A stretch of 35,876 nt of DNA from an uncultured Fidelibacterota bacterium (GTDB lineage: Bacteria; Fidelibacterota; Marinisomatia; Marinisomatales; UBA1611), in contig CACEUX010000019.1 of assembly GCA_902562835.1 (NCBI GenBank), positions 1 through 35,876 of the forward strand, in the 5' to 3' direction. Shown piece after piece: positions 6,874-14,610 of this stretch. The translations under genes and the position numbers were made by a program. Below the pieces are notes generated by a model. That model was not told the origin of the DNA. It did not search any database and saw only the letters and a list, made by a program, of their open reading frames with translations. The stretch's first letter is position 1. Each line of letters starts with the position of its first letter.

Positions 6874-7992
6874 TTATATGTTGAAAAAGAATTCAGGTAT
6901 AGCGATAAAGTATTTCAGATTAAATATCCATCTAAAATACATTTTTAAGGGCAGGGAAAGCATCACAAGTCCAAAGACCATAAGAGAAACAAATCTTATT
7001 GGTCCATAGGCCTCCAGCATATCTTTCAACCACGTCTTTGCTAAGATTATAGGTAGGATGAACAAGTATACCCCAACCATTATAAAACCTACCACTTCTC
7101 TAAGTAATATATTATCAGGTAAGCCAGTACCAAGGAGTTTGACCCAGAAATATTCAGATAGATTGACATTGTTCAATGCGACAACTTTGTGTGCATCCCA
7201 ATATTCAAAAGGACCATAGAAATTCCAATTAGGCCCTCTAAAAAATGTTCCGAGTACGATCAAGAATAGCCACAGCACGATCCAGCCATACATAAAAATA
7301 AAAATCCCTACGCGTCTTTCTTTAAAAGAGTAATAGCCATCACCTTTCTTGTTTATGTCCATATACGGAATTGCCATAAGCCCTAATATGCAGAACAAAG
7401 GTAAGAGGATACCTGCGATCCAGGGATCATAATAAACAAGCATTTCTTGAAGGCCCAGAAAATACCAAGGAGCTTTGGATGGGTTCGGTGTGGCAGCTGG
7501 ATTTGCAGGCTCTTCAAGGGGCGCAGCAACAAGAATAGACCAAACTACTAGAAATACAGTAAAAAGGATAAGTGCAATAAATTCGATATAGACAAGGTCT
7601 GGCCATACAAGAACCTTATCATCAGGGTCATTATATTCTGATGGTTTTAGCCCCTGCTCAATCCTTTCATCATTAATATAGGCTTTGTGCATACCTAGCC
7701 AGGTGAAAAAGAAAATTGAATAGACCATTAGCACAATGGGAAAATTGTCACCTTTCATTAATATGACACTGAAATTTTTATCCATGTATCCAATAGCAAA
7801 AAAGGCTGTGATCACAACCATAGCGACAGCACATCCTTTCTTGGTCCACAGTAAATAGAAACCAAGTTTGCGGTTGATATTATCAAACCAGTCAGTTGGC
7901 GGAAAGAGAATCGGCGTCACAACTGTTAAGATTGAGAAACTAATAGTGGGCGCTGATAAATAGTCTACTGTGTGTTTGATCGTTTCTAACAT
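6874..7992 (-). CDS. Cytochrome b C-terminal (subunit IV-like) protein of a bc complex
   Basis: A 372-aa polytopic protein equivalent to the C-terminal half of cytochrome b (PetD-like), with about seven to eight TM segments and hence extra helices compared with plant subunit IV. APWYFLGLQE (about 174-183) occupies the place of the Qo-site PEWY motif, with Glu replaced by Pro in PWY. Similar variants are known in menaquinol-type complexes, so the quinone may be menaquinone (inference). An acidic/proline-rich loop (EEPANPAATPNPSK) precedes it. The protein begins with a TM region preceding an FPPTDWFDNINRK loop. It starts 12 bases after the b6-like gene and ends 6 bases before the octaheme cytochrome, so the three are clearly cotranscribed. 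Confidence 0.92.
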   Translation of the reverse strand: MLETIKHTVDYLSAPTISFSILTVVTPILFPPTDWFDNINRKLGFYLLWTKKGCAVAMVVITAFFAIGYMDKNFSVILMKGDNFPIVLMVYSIFFFTWLGMHKAYINDERIEQGLKPSEYNDPDDKVLVWPDLVYIEFIALILFTVFLVVWSILVAAPLEEPANPAATPNPSKAPWYFLGLQEMLVYYDPWIAGILLPLFCILGLMAIPYMDINKKGDGYYSFKERRVGIFIFMYGWIVLWLFLIVLGTFFRGPNWNFYGPFEYWDAHKVVALNNVNLSEYFWVKLLGTGLPDNILLREVVGFIMVGVYLFILPIILAKTWLKDMLEAYGPIRFVSLMVFGLVMLSLPLKMYFRWIFNLKYFIAIPEFFFNI

Positions 7993-8004
7993 AGCATGAT
8001 TCCT

Positions 8005-8799
8005 CTAAAGCGGACCTGAAATTCCACCGTCTTTTCTAATTCGCCAGAAATGTACAGCCATGAAGATCATCATGATAAACGGTACAGCAATACAATGTAT
8101 CACGTAAAATCTAAGTAAGGTAGCTTCACCAACAAATCGACCTCCAATGAGTGCAAATCGTACATCAGACCCAATATGAACCAGGTTAATATCTCCTATA
8201 GCAAGAAGGCTTGCACCGGGGCCTTCATGCCCAATGAAAGGATGTGCCCTTGCCATATTAGACCCCACAGTAACTGCCCATATTGCTAATTGGTCCCAAG
8301 GTAGTAGATAGCCCGTAAAGGATAAGAACATGGTCATTGTCATAAGTAGTACACCAACACCCCAGTTAAATTCTCTGGGAGGCTTATAGGAACCAGTCAT
8401 GAAAACGCGAAGCATGTGTAGCCAAACAACGAGAACCATGGCATGTGCAGCCCATCGATGAAGCTCTCTCATGATACCTAGAGGAACTTGCTCCGTGAGG
8501 TCAATGACATCGGTGTAGGCATATTCAACCGTGGGCCTATAGTAGAACATTAGAAGGATACCTGTGATGGTCAGATTCACGAAGAGGAAAAATGATAATC
8601 CACCCATACACCAGGTATAACCTACCTTGACAGCATGTTTTGGGAGACGGGCAGGGTGCAGGTGCAGGAAAACACTGCCAAGAATGGCATGCATTCTTTG
8701 TCTGCGGGTGTGGGGTACACCCGACCGGATAATTGATTTCCAAACTTGAGACTCACCAAGGGTTTGCAGTATTGATTTCTTATTCTGTTTTTCAGCCAT
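8005..8799 (-). CDS. Cytochrome b6-like diheme cytochrome b
   Basis: A 264-aa protein with four TM helices, equivalent to the N-terminal half of cytochrome b. The heme ligands are H114 and H128 in helix B (13 residues between) and H235 and H250 in helix D (14 residues between). The 14-residue spacing is the b6 type. The Qo-region segment FTGYLLPWDQLAIWA (161-175) is intact. Cys64 in TWCMGGLSF aligns by eye with the Cys of plant b6 that binds the extra covalent heme ci, so a third heme in this protein is possible. It oxidises and reduces quinol between the Qo and Qi sites in the inner membrane. Flanked upstream by the Rieske gene and downstream by the subunit IV-like gene. Confidence 0.95.
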   Translation of the reverse strand: MAEKQNKKSILQTLGESQVWKSIIRSGVPHTRRQRMHAILGSVFLHLHPARLPKHAVKVGYTWCMGGLSFFLFVNLTITGILLMFYYRPTVEYAYTDVIDLTEQVPLGIMRELHRWAAHAMVLVVWLHMLRVFMTGSYKPPREFNWGVGVLLMTMTMFLSFTGYLLPWDQLAIWAVTVGSNMARAHPFIGHEGPGASLLAIGDINLVHIGSDVRFALIGGRFVGEATLLRFYVIHCIAVPFIMMIFMAVHFWRIRKDGGISGPL

Positions 8800-8828
8800 T
8801 TCTATTAAATAATATTATTGTTAAAAAT

Positions 8829-9383
8829 CTAAACTTTTAGGAAAGACTCTGGGTTTTCCCACTCGCCTTTTTCCCATTTATAACTTTTAGTCTTATCAAC
8901 GAGTATCTGCCCATCATTGGCAAGGCCTATCTTAAATCTTTCAAGCGGCCTTGGAGCAGGTCCTTCAAAATGTACTCCAGTCATTCTAAAACCACTGCCA
9001 TGGCATGGACATTTAAATTTTGATTCAACAGGCAACCAGTTTGGAGTACATCCAAGATGCGTACATACTGTGGATAAGGCAAATATTGATTCTTCGTCCC
9101 TTACGATCCATGCATTAAAAGATTTCTTAAATTTGATATCAACAGAATTTTTTGAGAAATCTTCTGGAAATCCAATTTTAAACGTTTGTGGCGGTTCAAA
9201 TAGTACATTCGGGAAAAGAAAACGGACGATGATTGTAAAAAACCCACCAGTCACTCCAAGATAGGCTACCCACCCAACTGAAAGCCAGCTTAAAAATCCT
9301 CGTCTATCAGTTTCAGGACCTTTAAAGGCATTTTCTGCAGATGATCCGACAGCAGCGTTAGGTATCATTTTTTCTTCAGGCAT
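8829..9383 (-). CDS. Rieske [2Fe-2S] iron-sulfur protein
   Basis: A 184-aa protein with both Rieske boxes: CTHLGC (Cys107, His109, Cys112) and CPCHGS (Cys125, Cys127, His128). The cluster ligands are Cys107, His109, Cys125 and His128, and Cys112-Cys127 form the expected disulfide. An N-terminal DRRGFLSWL segment is a Tat-type twin-arginine signal that is kept as a membrane anchor (TM about 33-57). It takes the first electron from quinol and passes it to the c-type subunit. The start at 9383 lies 3 bases after the HEAT gene stop and has no clear ribosome site. ATG at residue 6 preceded by GAAGAAAA is an alternative start. Confidence 0.96.
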   Translation of the reverse strand: MPEEKMIPNAAVGSSAENAFKGPETDRRGFLSWLSVGWVAYLGVTGGFFTIIVRFLFPNVLFEPPQTFKIGFPEDFSKNSVDIKFKKSFNAWIVRDEESIFALSTVCTHLGCTPNWLPVESKFKCPCHGSGFRMTGVHFEGPAPRPLERFKIGLANDGQILVDKTKSYKWEKGEWENPESFLKV

Positions 9384-9386
9384 ATT

Positions 9387-10268
9387 TTAGATAACCCTAT
9401 TGTATGATTTTTTCAACATTTTTATTGCAGCATCACGAACCTTCAAGTTCTCGTCAGACTCCGCAAGTAAAGCAAGTCTAGGTTCAAAACGATCATACTT
9501 CATCATTGATGTAGTTTCAATGGCAGTGAGGATAACCTTGTTAACTTCTTTTGGGTCTAATTCTGGGAATGTGTTTAAATAGTTCCGGTCCATTAAGTTC
9601 TCAATAATAGGTGCTGAACTGATTTCTCCCATCTTGGCAAGAGCAATAGCGGCATCCCATCTAATATTTGGTTCTTCATCAGATAGTAATTCATTAAGTA
9701 TTGGAACAGAGCGATCATCACCAATAAAGCCTAATGACATTGTAGCAGCTAGGCGCTCATCTTGATAATCTGAACGTTCAATTACAGAAATAAGCTTATC
9801 AACAGCTTCTGTTGATCTTACCATTCCTACTGCTTGGATCGCAGCCAAGCGTGATTCTCGGGCCTCATCAGTAATGCCTCCTACTAGCTCTTCAGAATAG
9901 AACCCATCTCCAGTAGCTCCCATGGCAATTGCTAGATAAGCACGAACTAGGGGGTCGTCATTAATGGAATGTCTGTAAGCCGAGATCATTTGGTCTTTGA
10001 ATCCTAGGTCCAGAGGCACTGTTTCTGGGTTATTGAGTACTTTGGATAGTTCATAGGCTGATTGCCACCTTTTTGTTTTAGACCCGATCTTTACTTGGTT
10101 CAATAGCTCAGAAGCATCGTGGGTTTCGTATGTAATAAATCTAAACAAGAGAAAAAAGACTGCTCCAAATATCGCTATCATAAATGGTATCAGAAAAAAG
10201 GAATAGTAGAGCGTATAAATACGACTCGATTCATTTTTTTGGTTTTCTGTTGTTACAGTATCATTCAT
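9387..10268 (-). CDS. Membrane-anchored HEAT-repeat protein of the bc operon
   Basis: A 293-aa protein with one N-terminal TM (about 21-45), then a soluble domain of roughly five HEAT-like helical repeats. Units are visible around 'RLAAIQAVGMVRSTEAVDKL', 'RLAATMSLGFIGDDRSVPIL' and 'IRWDAAIALAKMGEISSAPI'. HEAT repeats form a curved scaffold for protein binding, and no catalytic residues are seen. It lies between three micro membrane proteins and the Rieske gene in the same operon, so an assembly or structural role in the bc-type complex is likely (inference). The start ATG 10268 has an AAAGG sequence upstream at a longer than ideal distance. Confidence 0.85.
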   Translation of the reverse strand: MNDTVTTENQKNESSRIYTLYYSFFLIPFMIAIFGAVFFLLFRFITYETHDASELLNQVKIGSKTKRWQSAYELSKVLNNPETVPLDLGFKDQMISAYRHSINDDPLVRAYLAIAMGATGDGFYSEELVGGITDEARESRLAAIQAVGMVRSTEAVDKLISVIERSDYQDERLAATMSLGFIGDDRSVPILNELLSDEEPNIRWDAAIALAKMGEISSAPIIENLMDRNYLNTFPELDPKEVNKVILTAIETTSMMKYDRFEPRLALLAESDENLKVRDAAIKMLKKSYNRVI

Positions 10269-10336
10269 TTTAAGTCAATCATACCTTTGAATTTATTTAA
10301 TAACCTTTTGTCAGGTCAAAACTAAAAATAGAATTA

Positions 10337-10495
10337 TTATTCATCAGATTCAGACTTTAAGATATTAATATCTTTCTTCAAGTGTCCTACTAATTTGGAT
10401 AATTTTCTTGTTTCTTTTTTTAATTTTATTACTTCACTCATAAGAACTACCGCAAAGATCAATACCAAAATGGAAATGAGTGGAATCGCATCCAC
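10337..10495 (-). CDS. Micro protein of 52 aa with one TM and a basic tail
   Basis: GTG at 10495 is the only workable start, because the nearby ATG frames close quickly. GAGG lies about 8 bases upstream. The 52 residues begin VDAIPLISILVLIFAVV, a hydrophobic helix (about 4-19), and continue as a Lys-rich amphipathic helix (VIKLKKETRKLSKLVGHLKK) ending SESDE. It starts 3 bases after the stop of the 48-aa gene. The predicted topology is N-out, with a cytoplasmic basic coiled-coil tail. A small single-helix subunit of the bc-type complex is a reasonable guess; the family is not recognised. Confidence 0.65.
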   Translation of the reverse strand: MDAIPLISILVLIFAVVLMSEVIKLKKETRKLSKLVGHLKKDINILKSESDE

Positions 10496-10498
10496 GGT

Positions 10499-10645
10499 TC
10501 ATACCTCATCTTCTTTTTGTGCATCTTTTTTTAATTGCCATCCTAAAAGTATTGGGAAAAAAAATAGAATTATACAGCCAATGACTAGAAGACCAACTGC
10601 CCATTCTAGATTTTCCATTAACCATTCCAGTGTAAACCATTCCAT
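10499..10645 (-). CDS. Micro protein of 48 aa with one TM helix
   Basis: The frame starts at ATG 10645, nine bases after the previous stop, and encodes 48 residues. An N-terminal amphipathic Trp/Glu-rich segment (MEWFTLEWLMENLEWAV) leads into a TM helix (about 16-36). A charged KKDAQKEDEV tail follows. Its size and layout are like the small TM subunits of respiratory complexes (compare CcoQ and Pet small subunits in shape only). It lies inside the bc-complex operon between a 35-aa and a 52-aa membrane peptide. Confidence 0.65.
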   Translation of the reverse strand: MEWFTLEWLMENLEWAVGLLVIGCIILFFFPILLGWQLKKDAQKEDEV

Positions 10646-10654
10646 TTTTAATTA

Positions 10655-10762
10655 TTACAAAACCCACATTACCATTGTGACATATATTATTAATAAAACT
10701 GTACAAGCAATCATAGATATAACCTGAGTTTTAGAAAGTGTCGTTTTTGGTGTGTCAGACAT
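10655..10762 (-). CDS. Micro protein of 35 aa with one TM helix
   Basis: ATG 10762 is 2 bases downstream of the stop of the SRPBCC protein gene and opens a 35-codon frame. A polar start (MSDTPKTTLSKTQV) is followed by a single hydrophobic helix, 'ISMIACTVLLIIYVTMVMWV', that runs to the C-terminus. Tail-anchored topology is predicted. The overlap-like spacing suggests translational coupling. It is probably an auxiliary subunit of the bc-type complex, but at this length function cannot be assigned. Confidence 0.6.
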   Translation of the reverse strand: MSDTPKTTLSKTQVISMIACTVLLIIYVTMVMWVL

Positions 10763-10764
10763 TG

Positions 10765-12066
10765 CTATTTGGCCGCACGTTTCGCTTTGACGATTGCAGC
10801 TTTTATTTTTCCGCGTACCACTCTGTCACCTAGGGCATTTATTTCATCCATATCACCACCGAGACCTTTCTGGACAAGGCGGTCTATCATTTCTTCTTGG
10901 GTTTCTTCAGGCGCTTCTGACGCAGATGAGGTTTCACTTATTTCTGGAATTGGAGGACGGTCAATAGAGCCTCTTTTTATTTTGACCATCATAGCCTTTG
11001 CCTTGCCTCTAATAATTTTATCTGAGCATGCATTCACAGTTTCCATATCTCCATCGAGACCTTTATTTACCAGATAAGCAACCATATCATCTTTTGAGAG
11101 GGCATCAACACCACTGGCTTTTGAGCTAGCAGTAATTTCACCTGAAGATTTTTCAGGGCAATTTGGGACTATACCAGTTCTTTTAGCCTTAACTATACCA
11201 GCCTTTACCATTCCTCTAATTGGTTTTTCAGGAATCCCATTTACATAATCCATGTTATCCTGCATACCCATATTGATCCCGTAATCGATATAATCCTGAC
11301 GGGAACCAAATCCTCCAAATGCTATTTCACTCGTTCCACCATTTGATTCTTCAGTGTCTGTAGCTCCAAAGTTTACCTTGGGTACTATTTTATCTAGATG
11401 TTGTAGTATCTCTGATTTCTCTTGCCAATTCGTTTGGTTAATAATGGACAAGAGGCCCTTGGATTTACGCCTGCAGGTCACCCATACCCCAAAGTCTGTT
11501 TCTCGTATTGAGAATTGGATATACTCAGTTGTTAGAGGCGTAGTTTTAAAAGTGAAGCCAAATTCGCTTTCTTTTTCAATGGTCATTATTCTGCAAGTAA
11601 ACCAAGGTGCTATCGTCATTGGCCTCACTTTGAAGTAAGCACCAGGTTTGAGTTCCATTTCTGAAAAAGAATATTTATGCACAAAACGTTCAGTATCGAT
11701 AACTGGTAGAGCGCGTTGAATACCGTGGAACCATACATTATACATGTCGAGTGATGTAAGCATTTCCCACATGATCTCTTTTGTTGTTGAAAAATGATGT
11801 TCTACAACGCTTTCACCTTCAAAAGGAAACCAATCAGTCCATGATTTACCGATTCCATTAGGTGGGACAGTTGGAACTTTAAGAAAGGCTTCTTTCTGTT
11901 CTATATTTTCAAAATCAATGTCTTTAGATGTAAAGTGCCCTATCTGCCCATTTGGAAATTCAATTTCAAACTTCGTAGGGTAAAAAAATATTTGCTTTAC
12001 TTTCCCAGTTTCACCGCTTTTCCGAACTGTACATGGCGTGCCAGGTTCTATTCTATTTAGAATCAT
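10765..12066 (-). CDS. SRPBCC-domain protein with three C-terminal repeats, head of the bc operon
   Basis: A 433-aa protein without signal peptide or TM. Residues about 7-52 look like a small SH3/KOW-like beta barrel (GTPCTVRKSGETGKVKQIFF). Residues about 85-230 resemble an SRPBCC (START/polyketide-cyclase) fold, which binds hydrophobic ligands. A Ser/Glu-rich linker leads to three repeats of about 40 residues at 257-297, 327-366 and 391-430. Their shared pattern is a helix, G-L-x-G-D-M-x-x-[IV]-N, then D-x-x-x-R-G-K-x-K-A-x-x-V-K-x-K-R. It is the first gene of the operon encoding the bc-type complex, 2 bases before a 35-aa membrane peptide. A role in assembly, cofactor or quinone handling, or regulation is possible. 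I do not know a characterised protein of this architecture. Confidence 0.82.
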   Translation of the reverse strand: MILNRIEPGTPCTVRKSGETGKVKQIFFYPTKFEIEFPNGQIGHFTSKDIDFENIEQKEAFLKVPTVPPNGIGKSWTDWFPFEGESVVEHHFSTTKEIMWEMLTSLDMYNVWFHGIQRALPVIDTERFVHKYSFSEMELKPGAYFKVRPMTIAPWFTCRIMTIEKESEFGFTFKTTPLTTEYIQFSIRETDFGVWVTCRRKSKGLLSIINQTNWQEKSEILQHLDKIVPKVNFGATDTEESNGGTSEIAFGGFGSRQDYIDYGINMGMQDNMDYVNGIPEKPIRGMVKAGIVKAKRTGIVPNCPEKSSGEITASSKASGVDALSKDDMVAYLVNKGLDGDMETVNACSDKIIRGKAKAMMVKIKRGSIDRPPIPEISETSSASEAPEETQEEMIDRLVQKGLGGDMDEINALGDRVVRGKIKAAIVKAKRAAK

Positions 12067-12212
12067 AATTAATGAATCGTTTTTTAAAAGGTCTTATTTG
12101 TTAATTCAAAAGGTTCTAATCCAGACCAGAAATTACACGAATTGTCTTTGCATTTGAAGTGTAAAAGTGTGCTAAAAGATCTGGGTTCTATTTATAATTT
12201 AGCAGGCTAAAA
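12067..12212. promoter_or_regulatory. Divergent promoter region between the bc-complex and heme A operons
   Basis: This 146-base gap separates two divergent respiratory operons and must hold both promoters. For the minus strand, TTGAAT (complement of 12104-12109) and TAAAAA (complement of 12081-12086) are spaced 17 bases apart. For the plus strand there is a perfect TATAAT at 12193-12198 but no convincing -35 box, and it would leave a very short leader before ATG 12213. Shared regulation of the two operons is plausible. Confidence 0.4.
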
Positions 12213-13148
12213 ATGAAGTCATTTAGAATCTTTATCTATTTATCAACTGGGTTGACCTATTTGCTGATTTTTATAGGTGGCATGGTGAGAGTTGCAGGAG
12301 CTGGAATGGGTTGCCCTGACTGGCCAAAGTGCTTTGGCCGGTGGATTCCCCCCACGAGCATAGAACAGATACCAGCCCATATTGATCCCTCAACGTTCAA
12401 TATCGTTCTGGCTTGGATCGAGTATTGTAATCGTCTTTTTGGTGCTATTGTGGGTCTTTCTATTACAATAACCTTATTTTTAGGACTCAAATATTATTCA
12501 CACATAAAAAGAATCAAATGGTCATTGATCACCGCATTCTTTCTTACTCTTTTTGAAGGTTGGTTGGGAGCTGTACTAGTCCATACGGTTTTAAATCCTG
12601 TGACGATTACATTACATTTATTTTTTGCACTTATAATAGTGATGTTACTTTTATACGCTTCTCAAGAAGTATACTATCTAGATAATCCTGATGCAGAGAG
12701 ACAAAGTAAATATCCATCAAGAATGCAGAGTTTATTTGTATTACTTGCAATCACATTATTAATTGAAGTGATCTTGGGAACGGAGATCCGAGGGGGACTT
12801 GAAATGATACGGAAGGATAACCCTATGGTTGATTCCCAATTCTTATTAGATATGTTGGGGCCCTTTAAATATGCTCATAGTGTCTTAGGATTCTTAATTA
12901 CAGTTTTATGTGGTCTTATCTGGTATAAACTTGTCAAAAGATCTGTAAACCCATCTTCGCTAGTGGTTCAGACATCAACGAGTCTTTTGGTTTTGATCAT
13001 GCTTCAGATAGTCTCCGGAGAGGTTTTAGTATTTTTTGATGTTATACCATTGGTGCAGCTCTTTCATTTATGGATAGCTTCTTGGATACTTGGTATAATT
13101 AGTGTACAATATTGTGCATGGAAACGGTCAAGTTTGATTAATGAATAA
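12213..13148 (+). CDS. ctaA: Heme A synthase (CtaA/COX15 family)
   Basis: A 311-aa, eight-TM protein that oxidises heme O to heme A for the cytochrome oxidase. Two four-helix halves are visible. GMVRVAGAGMGCPDWPKC (about 23-40) is the family start with the Cys pair C34 and C40. The heme-ligand positions hold H135 (TLHLFFA), H222 (AHSVLG) and H285 (LFHLWIAS). At the fourth, the usual ExxHR reads EYCNR (E70, N73, R74), so His is replaced by Asn. I recall similar Asn forms in Bacteroidetes-type proteins. It is the first gene of a four-gene maturation operon and overlaps the SCO gene by 8 bases. Confidence 0.94.
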   Translation: MKSFRIFIYLSTGLTYLLIFIGGMVRVAGAGMGCPDWPKCFGRWIPPTSIEQIPAHIDPSTFNIVLAWIEYCNRLFGAIVGLSITITLFLGLKYYSHIKRIKWSLITAFFLTLFEGWLGAVLVHTVLNPVTITLHLFFALIIVMLLLYASQEVYYLDNPDAERQSKYPSRMQSLFVLLAITLLIEVILGTEIRGGLEMIRKDNPMVDSQFLLDMLGPFKYAHSVLGFLITVLCGLIWYKLVKRSVNPSSLVVQTSTSLLVLIMLQIVSGEVLVFFDVIPLVQLFHLWIASWILGIISVQYCAWKRSSLINE

Positions 13149-13728
13149 AATACTTTATATAATAATTCCTGGTATAATACTAATGGGGTTCGGAGCGAAC
13201 TGGGTGATCCAAAAGGCAAAAAATTCTCATGATATCCCAATTATCAAACAAGTGCCAGAATTTGCATTTCACGATCAAGATGGCATACCTTTTAATAAAA
13301 CCAGATTGGCTAACAAGATTACAGTACTTGACTTTATGTTCACGAGCTGCACGGGCCCATGTCCCCTAATGAGCTCTAATATGGCAACTCTTTATAAAGA
13401 ATTTCAAAACGTAAAGGAAGTCCAGTTTGTTTCTGTCACAGTAGACCCGGTGACTGATTCAGAAGACGTTCTTAAGGAATATGCAGATTTTGTTGGCGTA
13501 GATGACGATCGATGGCAATTCATTCGCTCGGATCTTGAATCCACTAAGAAGCTTAAGCAAGGTGGTTTCATGCTATATGCAGGTGAACTTCCCCAAGGTC
13601 ATGCGATTAAGTTTATCCTTTTAGACCACAATGGTAATATTAGAAAGTATTTTGATGGAACTGATGATGCTAGCCAAGCGGTTTTAAGGAAAGATATAGC
13701 GGTCCTTGTAAAAGAGCTACGTTCATAA
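13141..13728 (+). CDS. SCO1/SenC/PrrC-family copper chaperone
   Basis: A 195-aa thioredoxin-fold protein with an N-terminal uncleaved TM anchor (about 4-22). The copper-binding CxxxC pair is C70 and C74 (FTSCTGPCPLM) and the distal His is H154 (GHAIKFIL). VTVDPVTDS lies at the expected place. It delivers copper to the CuA site of oxidase subunit II, or keeps its cysteines reduced, at the outer face of the inner membrane. It sits between heme A synthase and heme O synthase genes, and the next gene's ATG directly follows its stop. Unlike the lipoprotein SCO at 2983, it has standard Cys spacing and no CusF domain. Confidence 0.95.
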   Translation: MNKILYIIIPGIILMGFGANWVIQKAKNSHDIPIIKQVPEFAFHDQDGIPFNKTRLANKITVLDFMFTSCTGPCPLMSSNMATLYKEFQNVKEVQFVSVTVDPVTDSEDVLKEYADFVGVDDDRWQFIRSDLESTKKLKQGGFMLYAGELPQGHAIKFILLDHNGNIRKYFDGTDDASQAVLRKDIAVLVKELRS

Positions 13729-14610
13729 ATGAAGCGTACACCCACAAAAGCATCGAACAAATACCAAGCTTATTTCGAGTTAACAAAGCCTAGTATAACA
13801 TTTATGATTTTGATATCAACCGCTCTAGGTTATTATTTGGGCAGTGATGGCATAATAGACTTTAAAAAATTCGTTATTACTCTTTCTGGATCCTGCCTTG
13901 TATCATCAGGTGCAGGTGCATTAAATCATTTTGCAGAAATGGAGACTGATAACCTAATGTATCGCACTAAGCAGAGGCCACTACCAACCGGACTCATAAT
14001 GCCTGAACAGGCACGTTTATTTGGAATTATCCTTATCCTTTTTGGGACTTCACTGTTATATGTATACGTTAATTATTTAACCGCTTTATTGGCATTGCTA
14101 ACAACATTATCATATTTATTTGTTTACACGCCACTTAAAAGATTAACATGGCTCAATACACCTATTGGCGCTATTCCTGGGGCGCTTCCGCCTCTGGGGG
14201 GGTGGGTAGCTGGTGCTGGTACCTTAGAACCTGAGGCATGGATATTATTTGCCATCTTATTCTTGTGGCAGCACCCTCACTTTTATGCGATTGCTCTCAT
14301 GTTCAAAGATGATTATGAAAAAGCAGGGTTAAAAATGTTACCGGTAGTAGAACCAGATGGGAAAAGAACAAACCGACAAATCATCTGGCATTCTTTGCTG
14401 CTGATTCCTGTATCAATTGTTCCTGTTTACATAAATCTCTTGGGATTGGTATATTTCTATGGAGCATTATTATTGGGTTTAGGGTATTTATTATCGGGAT
14501 TTTTGCTTGTAAAAAAGTACAGTGTTGACAATGCCCGGTCTCTATTGAGAATGTCAGTTATTTATCTTCCTGCTCTATTTGGGATAATATTATTAGATAG
14601 GTTTATATGA
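13729..14610 (+). CDS. ctaB: Protoheme IX farnesyltransferase (heme O synthase)
   Basis: A 293-aa UbiA-family membrane prenyltransferase with about nine TM helices. It transfers a farnesyl group to heme B to make heme O, the substrate of CtaA encoded two genes upstream. The first Asp-rich motif lies at N66 to R83 (NHFAEMETDNLMYRTKQR) followed by PLPTG. The second region has YTPLKR and HPHFYAIALMFKDDYEKAG with the conserved Asp pair. GAIPGALPPLGGW is typical of the family. It begins right after the SCO stop and overlaps the DUF420 gene by 4 bases (ATGA). Confidence 0.96.
   Translation: MKRTPTKASNKYQAYFELTKPSITFMILISTALGYYLGSDGIIDFKKFVITLSGSCLVSSGAGALNHFAEMETDNLMYRTKQRPLPTGLIMPEQARLFGIILILFGTSLLYVYVNYLTALLALLTTLSYLFVYTPLKRLTWLNTPIGAIPGALPPLGGWVAGAGTLEPEAWILFAILFLWQHPHFYAIALMFKDDYEKAGLKMLPVVEPDGKRTNRQIIWHSLLLIPVSIVPVYINLLGLVYFYGALLLGLGYLLSGFLLVKKYSVDNARSLLRMSVIYLPALFGIILLDRFI

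Noticed and set aside
10395-10727. Open frame of 110 codons on the plus strand across the micro-protein region
   Set aside because: It runs opposite three packed minus-strand frames with TM helices. Its own translation is low-complexity Ser/Thr/Asn with no ribosome site.
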